The notes: generated by a model not told the origin, from the letters alone. A DNA stretch of 64,000 nucleotides from Bacteroidota bacterium (GCA_023437225.1 JAEZGS010000017.1:248001-312000); one strand, 5' to 3'; numbered from the stretch's first letter, positions 27,436-37,224 are shown. Made by a program: numbers and translations.

Positions 27436-28572
27436 CTATTCTTCACTGACATTTTTTAATTTCATCAACGCAGAGTACGCGTTGTCAACTATGATATCGG
27501 TATTTTTTAGAATTGCCGGCGGCGAAATTAGTTCAACGTAGTTGTTGAAGGAGTCACCTGCCTGCACTTGCTGCAATCTAAACTCTCCCCCACCATTGCT
27601 GACAAACACATAATGCCGATCTCCTATCTGCACCAGTGCTTCCTCAGGTACTGACATTGTGGACCTCCCTCCAAGGTGTACTATCGCATTAACGTACATG
27701 CCTGGTTTTATCAGTTGAGGGACCCGGGTAAACCGACAATACACTGTTCCCGCTCTCTCATCATTAACGTCTTTTGTAATAAGATATACTTTGGCTTCAT
27801 ATTTTCTGGCTGGATCGTCGGCCAGATTTACGAATACCGTTTGACCCTGTGCGATATTGTTCAGGTCTTTCTCGAATACCGTCAATTCCGCATGCACATT
27901 CTCCGGAGCAAATAGTTCAAAAAGTACTTCCGTAGGTTGAATATACCTTCCAGCGTTTACGTTAACCTTCGACACAAATCCTGTTATAGGCGAACGAAGC
28001 GATACTGAACGTGATATATTACTTTCATTGAGATTTGAAGGATTGATGCCAACAAGCTGCAGCTTTTCGTGCAAGCTGCGGATAAGCACTCGTTGTACCT
28101 GGTCATCCGCCCTGGCCTGCTGCAAGGTCTTGTCGCTGCTCGCCTTGCTTTGATTTAATGTCAGCTGCCTCTCCAAATCAGTTCTTGTATACTCCGATCG
28201 TGCAAGTGCTAACAGATACTCCTGTTGCAACTGTATCAGGGTTTGATCTTCAATGGTAGCGAGTACCTGTCCTTTCTTAACCTGCATTCCAGGAAGTAGT
28301 TGCAATGACCGGATGTAACCGCCTAATGGGAATGCGACTGACACAAAGCCTTGTGGCATGACATCAATCGTTCCATTCAAACGCAGTGACTGATTTATTG
28401 TTCGCACCTCGGCCTTTCCCACTCGAATGCCTGCGAAACGTTGCTGCGAAGAGTCCAGTCGAACAATTTTTGTAGAATCTGTAGTTTCGTTGGAAGTCTC
28501 TTCAACAACTGCGTCATTTGAACAGCTCCATAGTAAAATGATCCCACCTATTATTGATAGAAGCTTTTGCAT
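27436..28572 (-). CDS. RND efflux periplasmic adaptor, CusB/CzcB type
   Basis: 378 residues. Lipoprotein signal with lipobox L-L-W-S-C. Barrel-sandwich (biotinyl-lipoyl-like) halves flank an alpha-helical hairpin (about 105-185), e.g. G-M-Q-V-K-K-G-Q-V-L-A-T-I-E and S-P-I-T-G-F-V-S-K-V-N-V-N-A-G. Membrane-fusion protein linking the pump to the outer-membrane channel. Last gene of the metal efflux operon, 1 bp after the pump gene. Confidence 0.9.
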   Translation of the reverse strand: MQKLLSIIGGIILLWSCSNDAVVEETSNETTDSTKIVRLDSSQQRFAGIRVGKAEVRTINQSLRLNGTIDVMPQGFVSVAFPLGGYIRSLQLLPGMQVKKGQVLATIEDQTLIQLQQEYLLALARSEYTRTDLERQLTLNQSKASSDKTLQQARADDQVQRVLIRSLHEKLQLVGINPSNLNESNISRSVSLRSPITGFVSKVNVNAGRYIQPTEVLFELFAPENVHAELTVFEKDLNNIAQGQTVFVNLADDPARKYEAKVYLITKDVNDERAGTVYCRFTRVPQLIKPGMYVNAIVHLGGRSTMSVPEEALVQIGDRHYVFVSNGGGEFRLQQVQAGDSFNNYVELISPPAILKNTDIIVDNAYSALMKLKNVSEE

Positions 28573-28573
28573 G

Positions 28574-31500
28574 TTAGTTGTTTGATGGTGATAGATGAAT
28601 TAGCTCAATGACCGCCTCGTTATATTGCCGGACTGCATCAAGTTGATTGAGCCGTATTGTTAGCGACTGGTTTATCACAATTGTCCATTCCAGGAAATTG
28701 ATCTCCCCTTTATTGAAGAGAATATTTGCCTGTTCAGATACAACCCGTGCATCATTTAAAGTTTTTGACTTGAACATCGAAACTATTTCCATAGTTCTTT
28801 GCACACGATCAATAGCTATTTCATAGTTTCGGTTTAACTCCTGAACAGCTTTCTCAACCTGAATTTCAGCCATGCTTTCCCGGACCCTTGCTGCACTAAT
28901 CCTCGCTTTGTAAGCAGAAGTGAACAATGGAACTGAAATAGTGCCCTGAACCACGTTGAACCGGTCACTCCCACTGTAATACCTTTGATTGATTCCGTCT
29001 TTACTTTGCCACCCACGGAAGGATTGGTTGGAATATCCAAGGCTGAACGATGGAAGTAAACTGCTTTTCTCAACCTGCACCTGCTTTTCTGCTTCCAGCA
29101 ATTGGGCAGAAGCCAATCGGTATGTTGGATGTTGGCGCAATAGGCTTTTGTCTGGTAATGCAAACTGAATCAACATCGATGAGTCGTAAATCGGAAGTAT
29201 TACCATTTCTTCATTCACGATAGTTGCAAGACGTTTTTGTAAATCCACAAGATCCGATTGTAGTAATTGACGTTGCACTCTTATGTTTGCATGCTGTGTA
29301 TTTGCTGTGGCCAATTCTATTTTATTTGCTTCGCCGGCCTCAAGCCGCAAAGCTGACTTTTGGGCAAATTGTTGAAATACGGTGTCTAATTCAGTAAGCA
29401 CCTTCTCACGTTCCATGATATCGATCAGCTGCGCATAGATACGCCGCACTTCACGCTCTACCTCCATCCTTGTTAAGTCGGTCTGAATTGAATCAACATT
29501 CACTTGAGATCGGAACAATGCTCGCTTGCGTCGATACACTACTGGTAGATCAAATGCTTGAGATACGACAAACCGTGTATCATTAAATATGCTGTTTACA
29601 TTACCATACTCTGCCTCAATTGTTGTTGGTGATAATTCATTAGCGGATTTAATTAACGCCTGTCGATACTGCACCTGCATGTTCGCCGCTATAATTGACA
29701 AATTTTGCTTTCGCGCACGCTCGAGCACTTCTTCCAATGTATAAGCAATAGATCCTGGTTGCGCTTGTATGTTCGTAACACTACATGTAGCAAAAAGCAA
29801 CAGTATAATAATCGGCAGTTGGCCTTGCCTAAGCTTCTTAGGTATACGGTTGAACCACTTATAGAGAACAGGCAGGAGATACAATGTAAGGGCGGTAGCT
29901 GAAATTAATCCTCCGATTACTACTGATGCAAGAGGCCGTTGTACTTCTGCACCGGCGCCGTTACTTAATGCCATTGGTAGAAAGCCTAAGGATGCTACTG
30001 CAGCGGTCATAAGCACAGGACGTAACCGGCGGTTGGTACCTTCCACAATTACTTGATCCATGTTTCCAAATTGTTCTTTTTTCAATCGATTGAATTCTGT
30101 TATAAGTACGATACCATTTAGTACAGCTACGCCAAAAAGGGCAATGAATCCTACGCCTGCAGATATGCTAAATGGCATATCGCGAATAAGTAAGGCAAAG
30201 ATTCCACCGATAGCAGATAATGGGATTGCAGTAAATACCAGCAGTGCATGTTTGATCGAACCGAAAGCGAAATACAACATTAGAAAGATCAATGCTAGCG
30301 CAGCTGGCACTGCGATTGACAATCGTTCGCGTGCTTCTACCAGATTCTCAAACTGGCCTCCATAGGAAACGTAATAACCCGGCGCCAGTCGTAATCTATC
30401 CTTTACCTTTTGTTGCAGCTCTTCAACAATAGTTTCAACATCCCTACCCCGCACGTTGAATCCAACTATTATTCGCCGCTTCGCATCTTCACGCTGGATC
30501 TGATTTGGTCCTTCTCTCACGGATACATCTGCAACTTGCGATAACGGGATTTGCATTCCTGCTGGAGTTGCGATCAACAGATTGTTTATGTCCTGAACAT
30601 TTTCACGGAGCCCCGGTTTCAGTTTCACTACAAGGTCAAACCTCCGTTCATTCTCATAAATTTTTCCAGTAGGTGCACCCGCGAATGCTGCGGTTATAGT
30701 GCGGTTCACCTGTTCTACATTCAGCCCGAAACGGGCAAGCGCGCTGCGATCTATTTTAATGACGATTTGTGGAAGGCCCGTCACCGTTTCGATATACACA
30801 TCGGTTGCACCATCTACACCCTGAATAAGTCGCCCCAGGTTTTGCGCATATGATGCCAGAGAATCAAGATCTTCACCAAAGATCTTACAAACAACATCCT
30901 GTCGAGATCCTGTCATTAGTTCATTAAACCGCATTTGAACCGGAAACTGGAAACCGGTTGTGACTCCCGGCACTTGTTCAAGCACCCGGCTCATCTTACC
31001 AGCAAGTTCATCAAATGACTTTGCGGATGTCCATTCTTTTTTTGCTTTCAACACTACCATCATGTCAGCGGCCTCAATAGGCATCGGGTCTGTTGGAATT
31101 TCGCCGCTGCCGATTTTCGTTACAACCTTTTCAACTTCGGGGAAACTATCAAGCAAGAGCCCAGCAGTCTTTTTTGTTGCGTCTATAGTTGTATTAAGAG
31201 AGCTTCCGGTAAGTACGCGGGTATCAACGGCAAAATCTCCTTCCTCCAGTTCCGGTATAAATTCTCCACCCAGGTTGATGAGAATTGCAACACTAAGACT
31301 GAACAAAAGGAAAGCGGTTATTACGATAGTACCTGGATACCTCATTATTTTTATAAGCGATGAACGGTATGCCAACCCTAATTTCTCCATCGTGCGGTCT
31401 GACCAATTCCGTTGTTGTCGTATTTTCCTGCTAAGTACAAGCGAAGTGATCATTGGCACATACGTCAGCGAAAGGATGAAGGCGCCTAGCAGTGCGAAGG

Positions 31501-32947
31501 AAACGGTTTGTGCCATCGGGCGGAACATTTTGCCTTCAATGCCAACGAGGCTTAGAATCGGTAAATAAACAATCAGAATAATAACCTGCCCAAACACAGC
31601 TGCTCCCATCATTTTAGATGCAGATTCAGTGACCGCATCATCCATTTGTTTAGCCGAAAACACTTGTTCACGTAATCTGGAATGATACAATCTGTGCATC
31701 ACAGCTTCAACGATAATTACAGCGCCATCAACGATCAATCCAAAATCAAGCGCACCAAGGCTCATGAGGTTACCACTAACACCAAACAAATTCATCATAG
31801 CAATGGCAAATAACATCGATAACGGTATCACCGAAGCAACGATGAGGCCGGCACGCAGATTACCGAGGAACAATACCAAAATGAAAACTACGATGAGTGC
31901 TCCTTCAATAAGGTTTCTTTTTACTGTGCCGATGGCATTGTTCACCATTTTAGTGCGATCAAGAAAAGGCTCGATGACCAGGCCTTCATCCAGGCTTTGC
32001 TGAATTTTTTCAATTTTGGCTTTTACATCTTGAATCACCCTTGATGAGTTTTCGCCTTTCAACATCATCACGATACCACCGGCTACTTCCTGCGCGTCAT
32101 TGTATACCAGCGCTCCATACCTTGTTGCACTTCCAAGTTCAACGTTAGCAACGTCGCTGATTAAAATCGGCATTCCCGCTGAGGTGCTGCTTACGACAAT
32201 GTCATTAATGTCGTCAATAGTTGCTGCAAGCCCTTCGGTTCGAATGAATAATACAGTTGGTCCCTTTTCGATGTACGCACCCCCCGCATTCTGATTATTT
32301 TTCTCCAGTGCATTGAAAACGTCTGATATGGTAAGATGCTGGCTGTTAAGTTTGTCGGGATCTATGGCAACGACATATTGCTTCAATTCTCCGCCGAAAC
32401 TGCTGACATCTGCAACGCCCGGTGTGCCTAATAACTGCCTTCTCACAATCCAATCCTGAATTGTTCGCAATTCACGAACATCATATCTGGTTTCGTATCC
32501 TGGCTTTGGACGAACAACATATTGAAAAATTTCTCCCAAACCGGTGGTAACGGGTGCTAATTCTGGAATGCCTGCATCAGTAGGAATCTGGCTTCTCACC
32601 AATGCAAGACGCTCGGAGATCTGCTGCCTTGCCCAATAAACATCCGTGGACTCATTGAATACGATGGTAACAAGCGAAAGCCCGAACCTTGAAAAAGAAC
32701 GCATCTCCACGATACCAGGAATGTTTGAGGTCGCCTGCTCAATCGGGAAAGTAATGAGTCGTTCAACTTCAGGTGCTGCCAGTGACGGTGAAGATGTAAT
32801 TACCTGCACCTGGTTATTGGTTATATCGGGAACAGCGTCTATCGGCAGGTTTTTTAAAGACAAACTGCCCCAAATTGTCAGTGCAATTGTAAATAGCACT
32901 ATGATCAGTTTGTTTCGAACTGAAAATCGAATGATCGAGTAGAGCAT
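28574..32947 (-). CDS. CusA/CzcA heavy-metal RND pump fused to a TolC-like outer-membrane channel
   Basis: 1457 residues. Residues 1 to ~1040 are a full HME-RND pump: 12 membrane helices and two large periplasmic loops. TM4 carries Asp401, Asp407 and Glu414 in D-F-G-L-I-V-D-G-A-V-I-I-V-E; this acidic trio is typical of Co/Zn/Cd (CzcA) pumps rather than of Cu/Ag ones. After the last pump helix comes a second signal-like hydrophobic stretch (about 1041-1063) and then ~395 residues of outer-membrane-factor coiled coil (Y-T-L-E-E-V-L-E-R-A onward). The operon lacks a separate cusC gene, so this domain must supply the channel. Such fusions are known in Bacteroidota. Confidence 0.92.
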   Translation of the reverse strand: MLYSIIRFSVRNKLIIVLFTIALTIWGSLSLKNLPIDAVPDITNNQVQVITSSPSLAAPEVERLITFPIEQATSNIPGIVEMRSFSRFGLSLVTIVFNESTDVYWARQQISERLALVRSQIPTDAGIPELAPVTTGLGEIFQYVVRPKPGYETRYDVRELRTIQDWIVRRQLLGTPGVADVSSFGGELKQYVVAIDPDKLNSQHLTISDVFNALEKNNQNAGGAYIEKGPTVLFIRTEGLAATIDDINDIVVSSTSAGMPILISDVANVELGSATRYGALVYNDAQEVAGGIVMMLKGENSSRVIQDVKAKIEKIQQSLDEGLVIEPFLDRTKMVNNAIGTVKRNLIEGALIVVFILVLFLGNLRAGLIVASVIPLSMLFAIAMMNLFGVSGNLMSLGALDFGLIVDGAVIIVEAVMHRLYHSRLREQVFSAKQMDDAVTESASKMMGAAVFGQVIILIVYLPILSLVGIEGKMFRPMAQTVSFALLGAFILSLTYVPMITSLVLSRKIRQQRNWSDRTMEKLGLAYRSSLIKIMRYPGTIVITAFLLFSLSVAILINLGGEFIPELEEGDFAVDTRVLTGSSLNTTIDATKKTAGLLLDSFPEVEKVVTKIGSGEIPTDPMPIEAADMMVVLKAKKEWTSAKSFDELAGKMSRVLEQVPGVTTGFQFPVQMRFNELMTGSRQDVVCKIFGEDLDSLASYAQNLGRLIQGVDGATDVYIETVTGLPQIVIKIDRSALARFGLNVEQVNRTITAAFAGAPTGKIYENERRFDLVVKLKPGLRENVQDINNLLIATPAGMQIPLSQVADVSVREGPNQIQREDAKRRIIVGFNVRGRDVETIVEELQQKVKDRLRLAPGYYVSYGGQFENLVEARERLSIAVPAALALIFLMLYFAFGSIKHALLVFTAIPLSAIGGIFALLIRDMPFSISAGVGFIALFGVAVLNGIVLITEFNRLKKEQFGNMDQVIVEGTNRRLRPVLMTAAVASLGFLPMALSNGAGAEVQRPLASVVIGGLISATALTLYLLPVLYKWFNRIPKKLRQGQLPIIILLLFATCSVTNIQAQPGSIAYTLEEVLERARKQNLSIIAANMQVQYRQALIKSANELSPTTIEAEYGNVNSIFNDTRFVVSQAFDLPVVYRRKRALFRSQVNVDSIQTDLTRMEVEREVRRIYAQLIDIMEREKVLTELDTVFQQFAQKSALRLEAGEANKIELATANTQHANIRVQRQLLQSDLVDLQKRLATIVNEEMVILPIYDSSMLIQFALPDKSLLRQHPTYRLASAQLLEAEKQVQVEKSSLLPSFSLGYSNQSFRGWQSKDGINQRYYSGSDRFNVVQGTISVPLFTSAYKARISAARVRESMAEIQVEKAVQELNRNYEIAIDRVQRTMEIVSMFKSKTLNDARVVSEQANILFNKGEINFLEWTIVINQSLTIRLNQLDAVRQYNEAVIELIHLSPSNN

Positions 32948-32981
32948 GGTAATAGTTGAAGACTACAATAAGGTATTTCAA

Positions 32982-33386
32982 TCAAATGCAGATACCGACT
33001 GACTTTCGCGGAGGTTGAAATATTGACTTATCATATCCCCTGATACCAAATTGTTGATCATGGGAAATAAAAAGTGTACATGCACCAATGGGTGGTTGAA
33101 GTGACATGTTTATTGTTGCTGGCAGCACAGGAACATTCAATATAAAACCCGACTGCACAAGGTCGCTGTTCTTAAAAGGCAGCCTCGAATGATCGATATC
33201 CTTACTGTGTGCGCCACTGCCGCTGTTGTAATGTAGTGTTACGAATTGTGCGAAGCTCAGCTTTCCATTTTCCTGCTTATGCTGTAAAAAATGGATGTAT
33301 ACCATTGGAAGCTTTAGTAATTGCCCAAACTCAGAATGGGTTACCAAAGTCAGACTCAACATGAATATGGCGATGAGGCGTCGCAT
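32982..33386 (-). CDS. Small secreted His-containing protein at the head of the metal efflux operon
   Basis: 134 residues from ATG 33386 with a signal peptide (M-R-R-L-I-A-I-F-M-L-S-L-T-L-V-T-H-S). The mature part has H-F-L-Q-H-K-Q-E, L-H-Y-N-S, and H-S-K-D-I-D-H-S-R-L-P-F-K, a His/Asp pattern that could hold metal. I recognise the type as one that precedes CusA-like genes in Bacteroidota, but it has no named function. The frame opens three codons earlier at a TTG lying inside the -7 box, so ATG 33386 is preferred. 34 bp upstream of the pump gene. Confidence 0.65.
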   Translation of the reverse strand: MRRLIAIFMLSLTLVTHSEFGQLLKLPMVYIHFLQHKQENGKLSFAQFVTLHYNSGSGAHSKDIDHSRLPFKNSDLVQSGFILNVPVLPATINMSLQPPIGACTLFISHDQQFGIRGYDKSIFQPPRKSVGICI

Positions 33387-33392
33387 GTACAC

Positions 33393-33400
33393 CAAAGGTA
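33393..33400 (-). promoter_or_regulatory. -7 box (TAccTTTG, minus strand) for the metal efflux operon
   Basis: The plus strand reads CAAAGGTA, an exact TAnnTTTG on the minus strand, ending only 6 bp before the ATG at 33386. Transcription from it would give a nearly leaderless mRNA. No clear -33 element or metal-regulator operator is seen. Confidence 0.45.
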
Positions 33401-33465
33401 CATCTAAATAGAAATGTGAAGGGGTTTCGGATAATTTTTATATCTTATCCATCTCAACAGAACCA

Positions 33466-34053
33466 TTGGAAGTTACAACATCACTTTCTCACATTCAGGA
33501 TATGGTATTGCAAAAACTGCAAGGCTTAAATCCTATGCTTACCTACCATCGGATGGAGCATACAATTGATGTGGTTTCCCAGGCAGAACGTATTGCTAAA
33601 GAAGAAGGCGTTCGCGAGCCAGGCAAGCTTCGATTGCTTAAAATCGCTGCACTCTACCACGACACGGGTTTTCTGCACACCTATGCACATCATGAAGAAA
33701 GAAGTTGTGAAATTTTCCTTGCTGATGCTCCTTCACTTGGTTTAGACGAAAATGAACAGCAGCAAATTGTGGAGCTAATTATGGCTACGAAAATTCCTCA
33801 AAATCCAGTAACGCACCTACAGCAAATACTCTGCGATGCAGATCTGGATTATTTAGGCAGATCTGACTTCTTTACAATTGGCAATTCGTTGAAAGAGGAG
33901 TTTCTGCATTTTTCTATCATAAAAACTGAAGAGGAATGGCTGGAACTGCAGGCAAGGTTCCTTTCGAATCATCATTACCATACTAAGTCATCCCGGACTG
34001 AACGCGAACACGTGAAGAAGCTGAATATTCAAAAACTAAACGAGTTGAATTGA
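33466..34053 (+). CDS. HD-domain phosphohydrolase
   Basis: 195 residues. Metal ligands of the HD fold: His28/His32 in Y-H-R-M-E-H-T, His65-Asp66 in L-Y-H-D-T-G-F, His74-76 region H-H-E-E and Asp in D-A-D-L-D-Y-L-G. Cytosolic. HD proteins of this size hydrolyse nucleotides or cyclic nucleotides; the substrate is not determinable here. The start is TTG 33466; an ATG at 33502 is possible but would remove part of the first helix. It abuts the convergent CNB gene with no spacer. Confidence 0.8.
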   Translation: MEVTTSLSHIQDMVLQKLQGLNPMLTYHRMEHTIDVVSQAERIAKEEGVREPGKLRLLKIAALYHDTGFLHTYAHHEERSCEIFLADAPSLGLDENEQQQIVELIMATKIPQNPVTHLQQILCDADLDYLGRSDFFTIGNSLKEEFLHFSIIKTEEEWLELQARFLSNHHYHTKSSRTEREHVKKLNIQKLNELN

Positions 34054-34494
34054 TCAGTGCACAAGCTGTTTCATCTGAATTGTAATTTTGTCCTGCTCTC
34101 TCAATCGCTTACATAAAGTTCCCATGATTCCTTTCAATATATCCGAGTTGGTTGCAACAACATCGTAAAACGGATCTTGCTCAATTTTTAGCAAAATGCA
34201 GTCAGTAAGCGTGGTGGCACTGGCAGAGCGTGTCTCTGCATCGAGGAGTGACAATTCACCAAAGATTTCGTTTGAGGAAAGTTCTGCAAGCTGGTGTTCC
34301 CCATCGTGAATTGACACCTGTCCCCGGTATATAAAATACATATAATTCCCAGGCTCACCCTTCTCAAAAAGAGTGACACCTTTTTCAAAATATTCATCAT
34401 GGCAAATGGAAGCGATGTCAACAAGATCCATTTCACGACAATTTTGAAAAATGCTTGAATTCTTAAGCAACAAAACTTTCTCTATAATCAACAT
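34054..34494 (-). CDS. Stand-alone cyclic nucleotide-binding (CNB) domain protein
   Basis: 146 residues, a single CRP-type beta-barrel with no DNA-binding helix-turn-helix. The phosphate-binding cassette is intact: F-G-E-L-S-L-L-D-A-E-T-R-S-A-S-A with Glu80 (ribose contact) and Arg89 (phosphate contact). Binding of cAMP or cGMP is therefore plausible. It sits 3 bp after the NTT-HEAT gene on the same strand, so the two proteins are almost certainly made together and may interact. Confidence 0.85.
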   Translation of the reverse strand: MLIIEKVLLLKNSSIFQNCREMDLVDIASICHDEYFEKGVTLFEKGEPGNYMYFIYRGQVSIHDGEHQLAELSSNEIFGELSLLDAETRSASATTLTDCILLKIEQDPFYDVVATNSDILKGIMGTLCKRLREQDKITIQMKQLVH

Positions 34495-34497
34495 ACC

Positions 34498-37224
34498 TTA
34501 AGTTACAGATTTTGTTATAAAGTTTCTTGTTTCATTCAACAGCATCGAATCGCTATCAATTCGTATCCGCTGAAGCAACAAAGACAGACGTTTGTCTTGC
34601 CGCTGCCAGTATGTGTAAAGAAATAGAGCCTGCGAGTAAGGGTCGAAGAATGAAGGCGAAGCAACCATGGCAGTTTCAAGGTCTTCCACGTTTCGAGTAA
34701 CATGCGCATGACGGTTTGCGTTTTCCGGATCGAGGATGAAATCAAAAAAAACATTTAGTTCCCGGCCGATATTTTTTGGGAGTAGAAGGTCCGCCATTTC
34801 CATTGCATTATAGATTCGGGTCCCTTTTCCTGAATCAAATAATTCAATTAAACGATTGATCTCCTTTTTTTGATAAACAATTGCGCATCCTCGCAAGATG
34901 GTTATAAGGTCACGCCTTACTTCGTCGACGATCGCTTGTTTCAACAAGTTCTGTTGCTGAACTGAAGGAGAAAAATAATATCCGATCTTTTCAACTCCCT
35001 GCTCCATAAACCTGCTAATTAATTGACGAAGTTGTAGTCGTTCGTGTTTCTTTGGCATATAGTCTTCCTTCGACCAAAGAGCAGAAACAACTTTATGTTG
35101 ACTCACACGATTATCGTCAACCAAAGCAAGCACAAAACTGGTTGAATAGATGCCGCGTGCTTTACCTGCAATTCTAACCAGTTCGTCAAGATGATCAGCA
35201 TAGCGAACGTCAACATGTTCTAAATCTTTGAACAACTCGTCTCCATATAAATGCAGCCCTTTAATGGCAAGATATTTCTGGGATGCATTTGTGAGCATTC
35301 CAAATACTTTTGGTAGCAGCTTATGCATCTTTAGTTTGCAAGCTACCAATAATGCATGCCGCTGAACTTCAGGTTCGCGGTCGTTCAACAACTCAAGCAG
35401 TTCTTCCGAAAACCTAATGTTATGGATTTCTTCGATAATGTCAATAGCAAACATCCGGTCCTCGGTACGCGATGAAGAAAGATAACGTTGCAGTTCATCA
35501 ACACCGCGTCTGATGTAATCATATTCACGTTGGTTCATGAGGTTTGATACGATGATTTTTTGATACATGGGTTCATGCATGTATAATCTTCTTGCTTCGC
35601 TGATCAAATGATCCTGGTCCAGCCTGCATAATATTCTGAAAAGACGTACTCGCACAAGGTCACTCACGTCGCCATTGATCATGTCCTTCATAAGCGCAAC
35701 GTCACATGAGTTGCGCACTTCCATACGCTCAAGCACATAGAGTTGCACCTCGTGTGAGGAACGTTTTAATAGGTTATGCAAAACGACGTCAAGTTTCTTA
35801 TAATGTGCGTTTTCAAGTAGCCGTAACGAATAAATAACTTCGGTTGGATTTCCTTCATTTAATTTATTAAGCAGTATTTCAATCGTGTCTTTTCCATAAA
35901 GATGAAGGCTGTCACTACTGAAAAAGCCTTTTTTTATAGATGCATGTAGAGTTGAGATATAGGACCTACGAATAAGGAAGATCACAACTGTCCAGATAAG
36001 GATATTAACAATGAGAATGTTTACCGTTAACTCAATGGTCATAACCAGTTCAGAGCTAAAGATAAAAAACAGTGTACCGCCGACCGTAAGGAGAGAGAAA
36101 GGAAGCATGTATCCTTTTGAAATGATATGCCCTTTCAGTCTTAAGTTTTCACGCAGCGGTTGGAAGAGAATGAAAAAGATTGGCTCCTGAACCGCCGATC
36201 GCAATACTTCTGTGAGCATCGCCATGATACCAAAAAGGTATACATTATAGCCTGAGCCTCCATTCACGCTGAAGAAACTTACACACATAAGTAAAAGAAT
36301 GGTTGGAGTGATAAACAAGCATGAGATCAAGCCCAATCGCTCGATCATGCGGCTTACAAAAATGAGTTTCATTACTACAGCGAGCAATCGGCCTACGGCA
36401 AAAAAGGCAGCGATGAACGTTGCAAGTGAAGCAACGTTTGAAAAACGAAATCTAACCTCCGACAAAAATGTGTAATCAACGAGAAGGTAAACGTTATAAC
36501 TCAAGATAGATAACAGGGATATGGTAAAGATCAATTCGTTCTTAAAGAAAAATGCAACAAGATCTTTTCTTGTGACACGACTTTGATGTAGGTGCTGAGA
36601 GTGTGATCGGTTACGAATAACGTCCCATTGTTCTTTCTTAATGATTCGATTAAAAATGATAAGACCACAAACGAGGGTAGCAATTGCAAACCACATAAGA
36701 TTATTCAGGCCGAACAGACTTATGAAGAGAGGTGTTGAAATGTAACCGATGAGTTTGGCGGGGATGTCACCGGCCCCCACAACCGAAAAGACTCGCCGAC
36801 TTTCACGCACATTAAAAAGCAAGGATACAAGCCCCCAAAATGCGTAACCAGCCACCATATAGAATAAGGTACTCCAGATCAGTAGTGTAAAAATAAATGT
36901 ATGCGGATCACCATATTCAAGTCCAAACCATAAAAAGATCAAAACGGCGATCGATCCGGCGATGATAAACCTAAGCAATTGCAAAGGAGAAAATCGATGC
37001 TCGAGTTTTTCGTAGATCATGTTCAAAAAAAGCAACGCTGCAGCGATTACGATGTACGCCTGTGGGAGTTCCCTGATCTCTAAGCGGTTTATGAATAAGG
37101 TAAATGCAAGGATACTTGTATAAGCATTTGAGATACCGATAAATAGTTGAACAAGTAAAAGATCAAAAACATATTTCGACTCCGATCGTTTGATATTTAG
37201 CAGCCGGTAAATATTGTTTCTCAT
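34498..37224 (-). CDS. Npt/MFS-like nucleotide-transporter-type membrane protein with C-terminal HEAT repeats
   Basis: 908 residues from ATG 37224 (an open frame reaches GTG 37251). Residues ~15-440 contain about 11-12 hydrophobic helices in an MFS-like layout resembling ATP/ADP-translocase (Npt/NTT) relatives. Residues ~450-908 are soluble and helical with HEAT-like units (V-I-Y-S-L-R-L-L-E-N-A, D-R-E-P-E-V-Q-R-H-A-L-L-V-A). The transport substrate, if any, is unknown; the HEAT tail suggests a docking surface. Neighbours are a CNB protein downstream and a divergent T9SS protein and cyclase, so a signalling role is likely but inferred. Confidence 0.75.
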   Translation of the reverse strand: MRNNIYRLLNIKRSESKYVFDLLLVQLFIGISNAYTSILAFTLFINRLEIRELPQAYIVIAAALLFLNMIYEKLEHRFSPLQLLRFIIAGSIAVLIFLWFGLEYGDPHTFIFTLLIWSTLFYMVAGYAFWGLVSLLFNVRESRRVFSVVGAGDIPAKLIGYISTPLFISLFGLNNLMWFAIATLVCGLIIFNRIIKKEQWDVIRNRSHSQHLHQSRVTRKDLVAFFFKNELIFTISLLSILSYNVYLLVDYTFLSEVRFRFSNVASLATFIAAFFAVGRLLAVVMKLIFVSRMIERLGLISCLFITPTILLLMCVSFFSVNGGSGYNVYLFGIMAMLTEVLRSAVQEPIFFILFQPLRENLRLKGHIISKGYMLPFSLLTVGGTLFFIFSSELVMTIELTVNILIVNILIWTVVIFLIRRSYISTLHASIKKGFFSSDSLHLYGKDTIEILLNKLNEGNPTEVIYSLRLLENAHYKKLDVVLHNLLKRSSHEVQLYVLERMEVRNSCDVALMKDMINGDVSDLVRVRLFRILCRLDQDHLISEARRLYMHEPMYQKIIVSNLMNQREYDYIRRGVDELQRYLSSSRTEDRMFAIDIIEEIHNIRFSEELLELLNDREPEVQRHALLVACKLKMHKLLPKVFGMLTNASQKYLAIKGLHLYGDELFKDLEHVDVRYADHLDELVRIAGKARGIYSTSFVLALVDDNRVSQHKVVSALWSKEDYMPKKHERLQLRQLISRFMEQGVEKIGYYFSPSVQQQNLLKQAIVDEVRRDLITILRGCAIVYQKKEINRLIELFDSGKGTRIYNAMEMADLLLPKNIGRELNVFFDFILDPENANRHAHVTRNVEDLETAMVASPSFFDPYSQALFLYTYWQRQDKRLSLLLQRIRIDSDSMLLNETRNFITKSVT

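Noticed and set aside
30960..31568. Plus-strand frame of 202 codons opposite the CusA-like gene
   Set aside because: Antisense shadow of a conserved pump region; composition is biased and no family is recognised.
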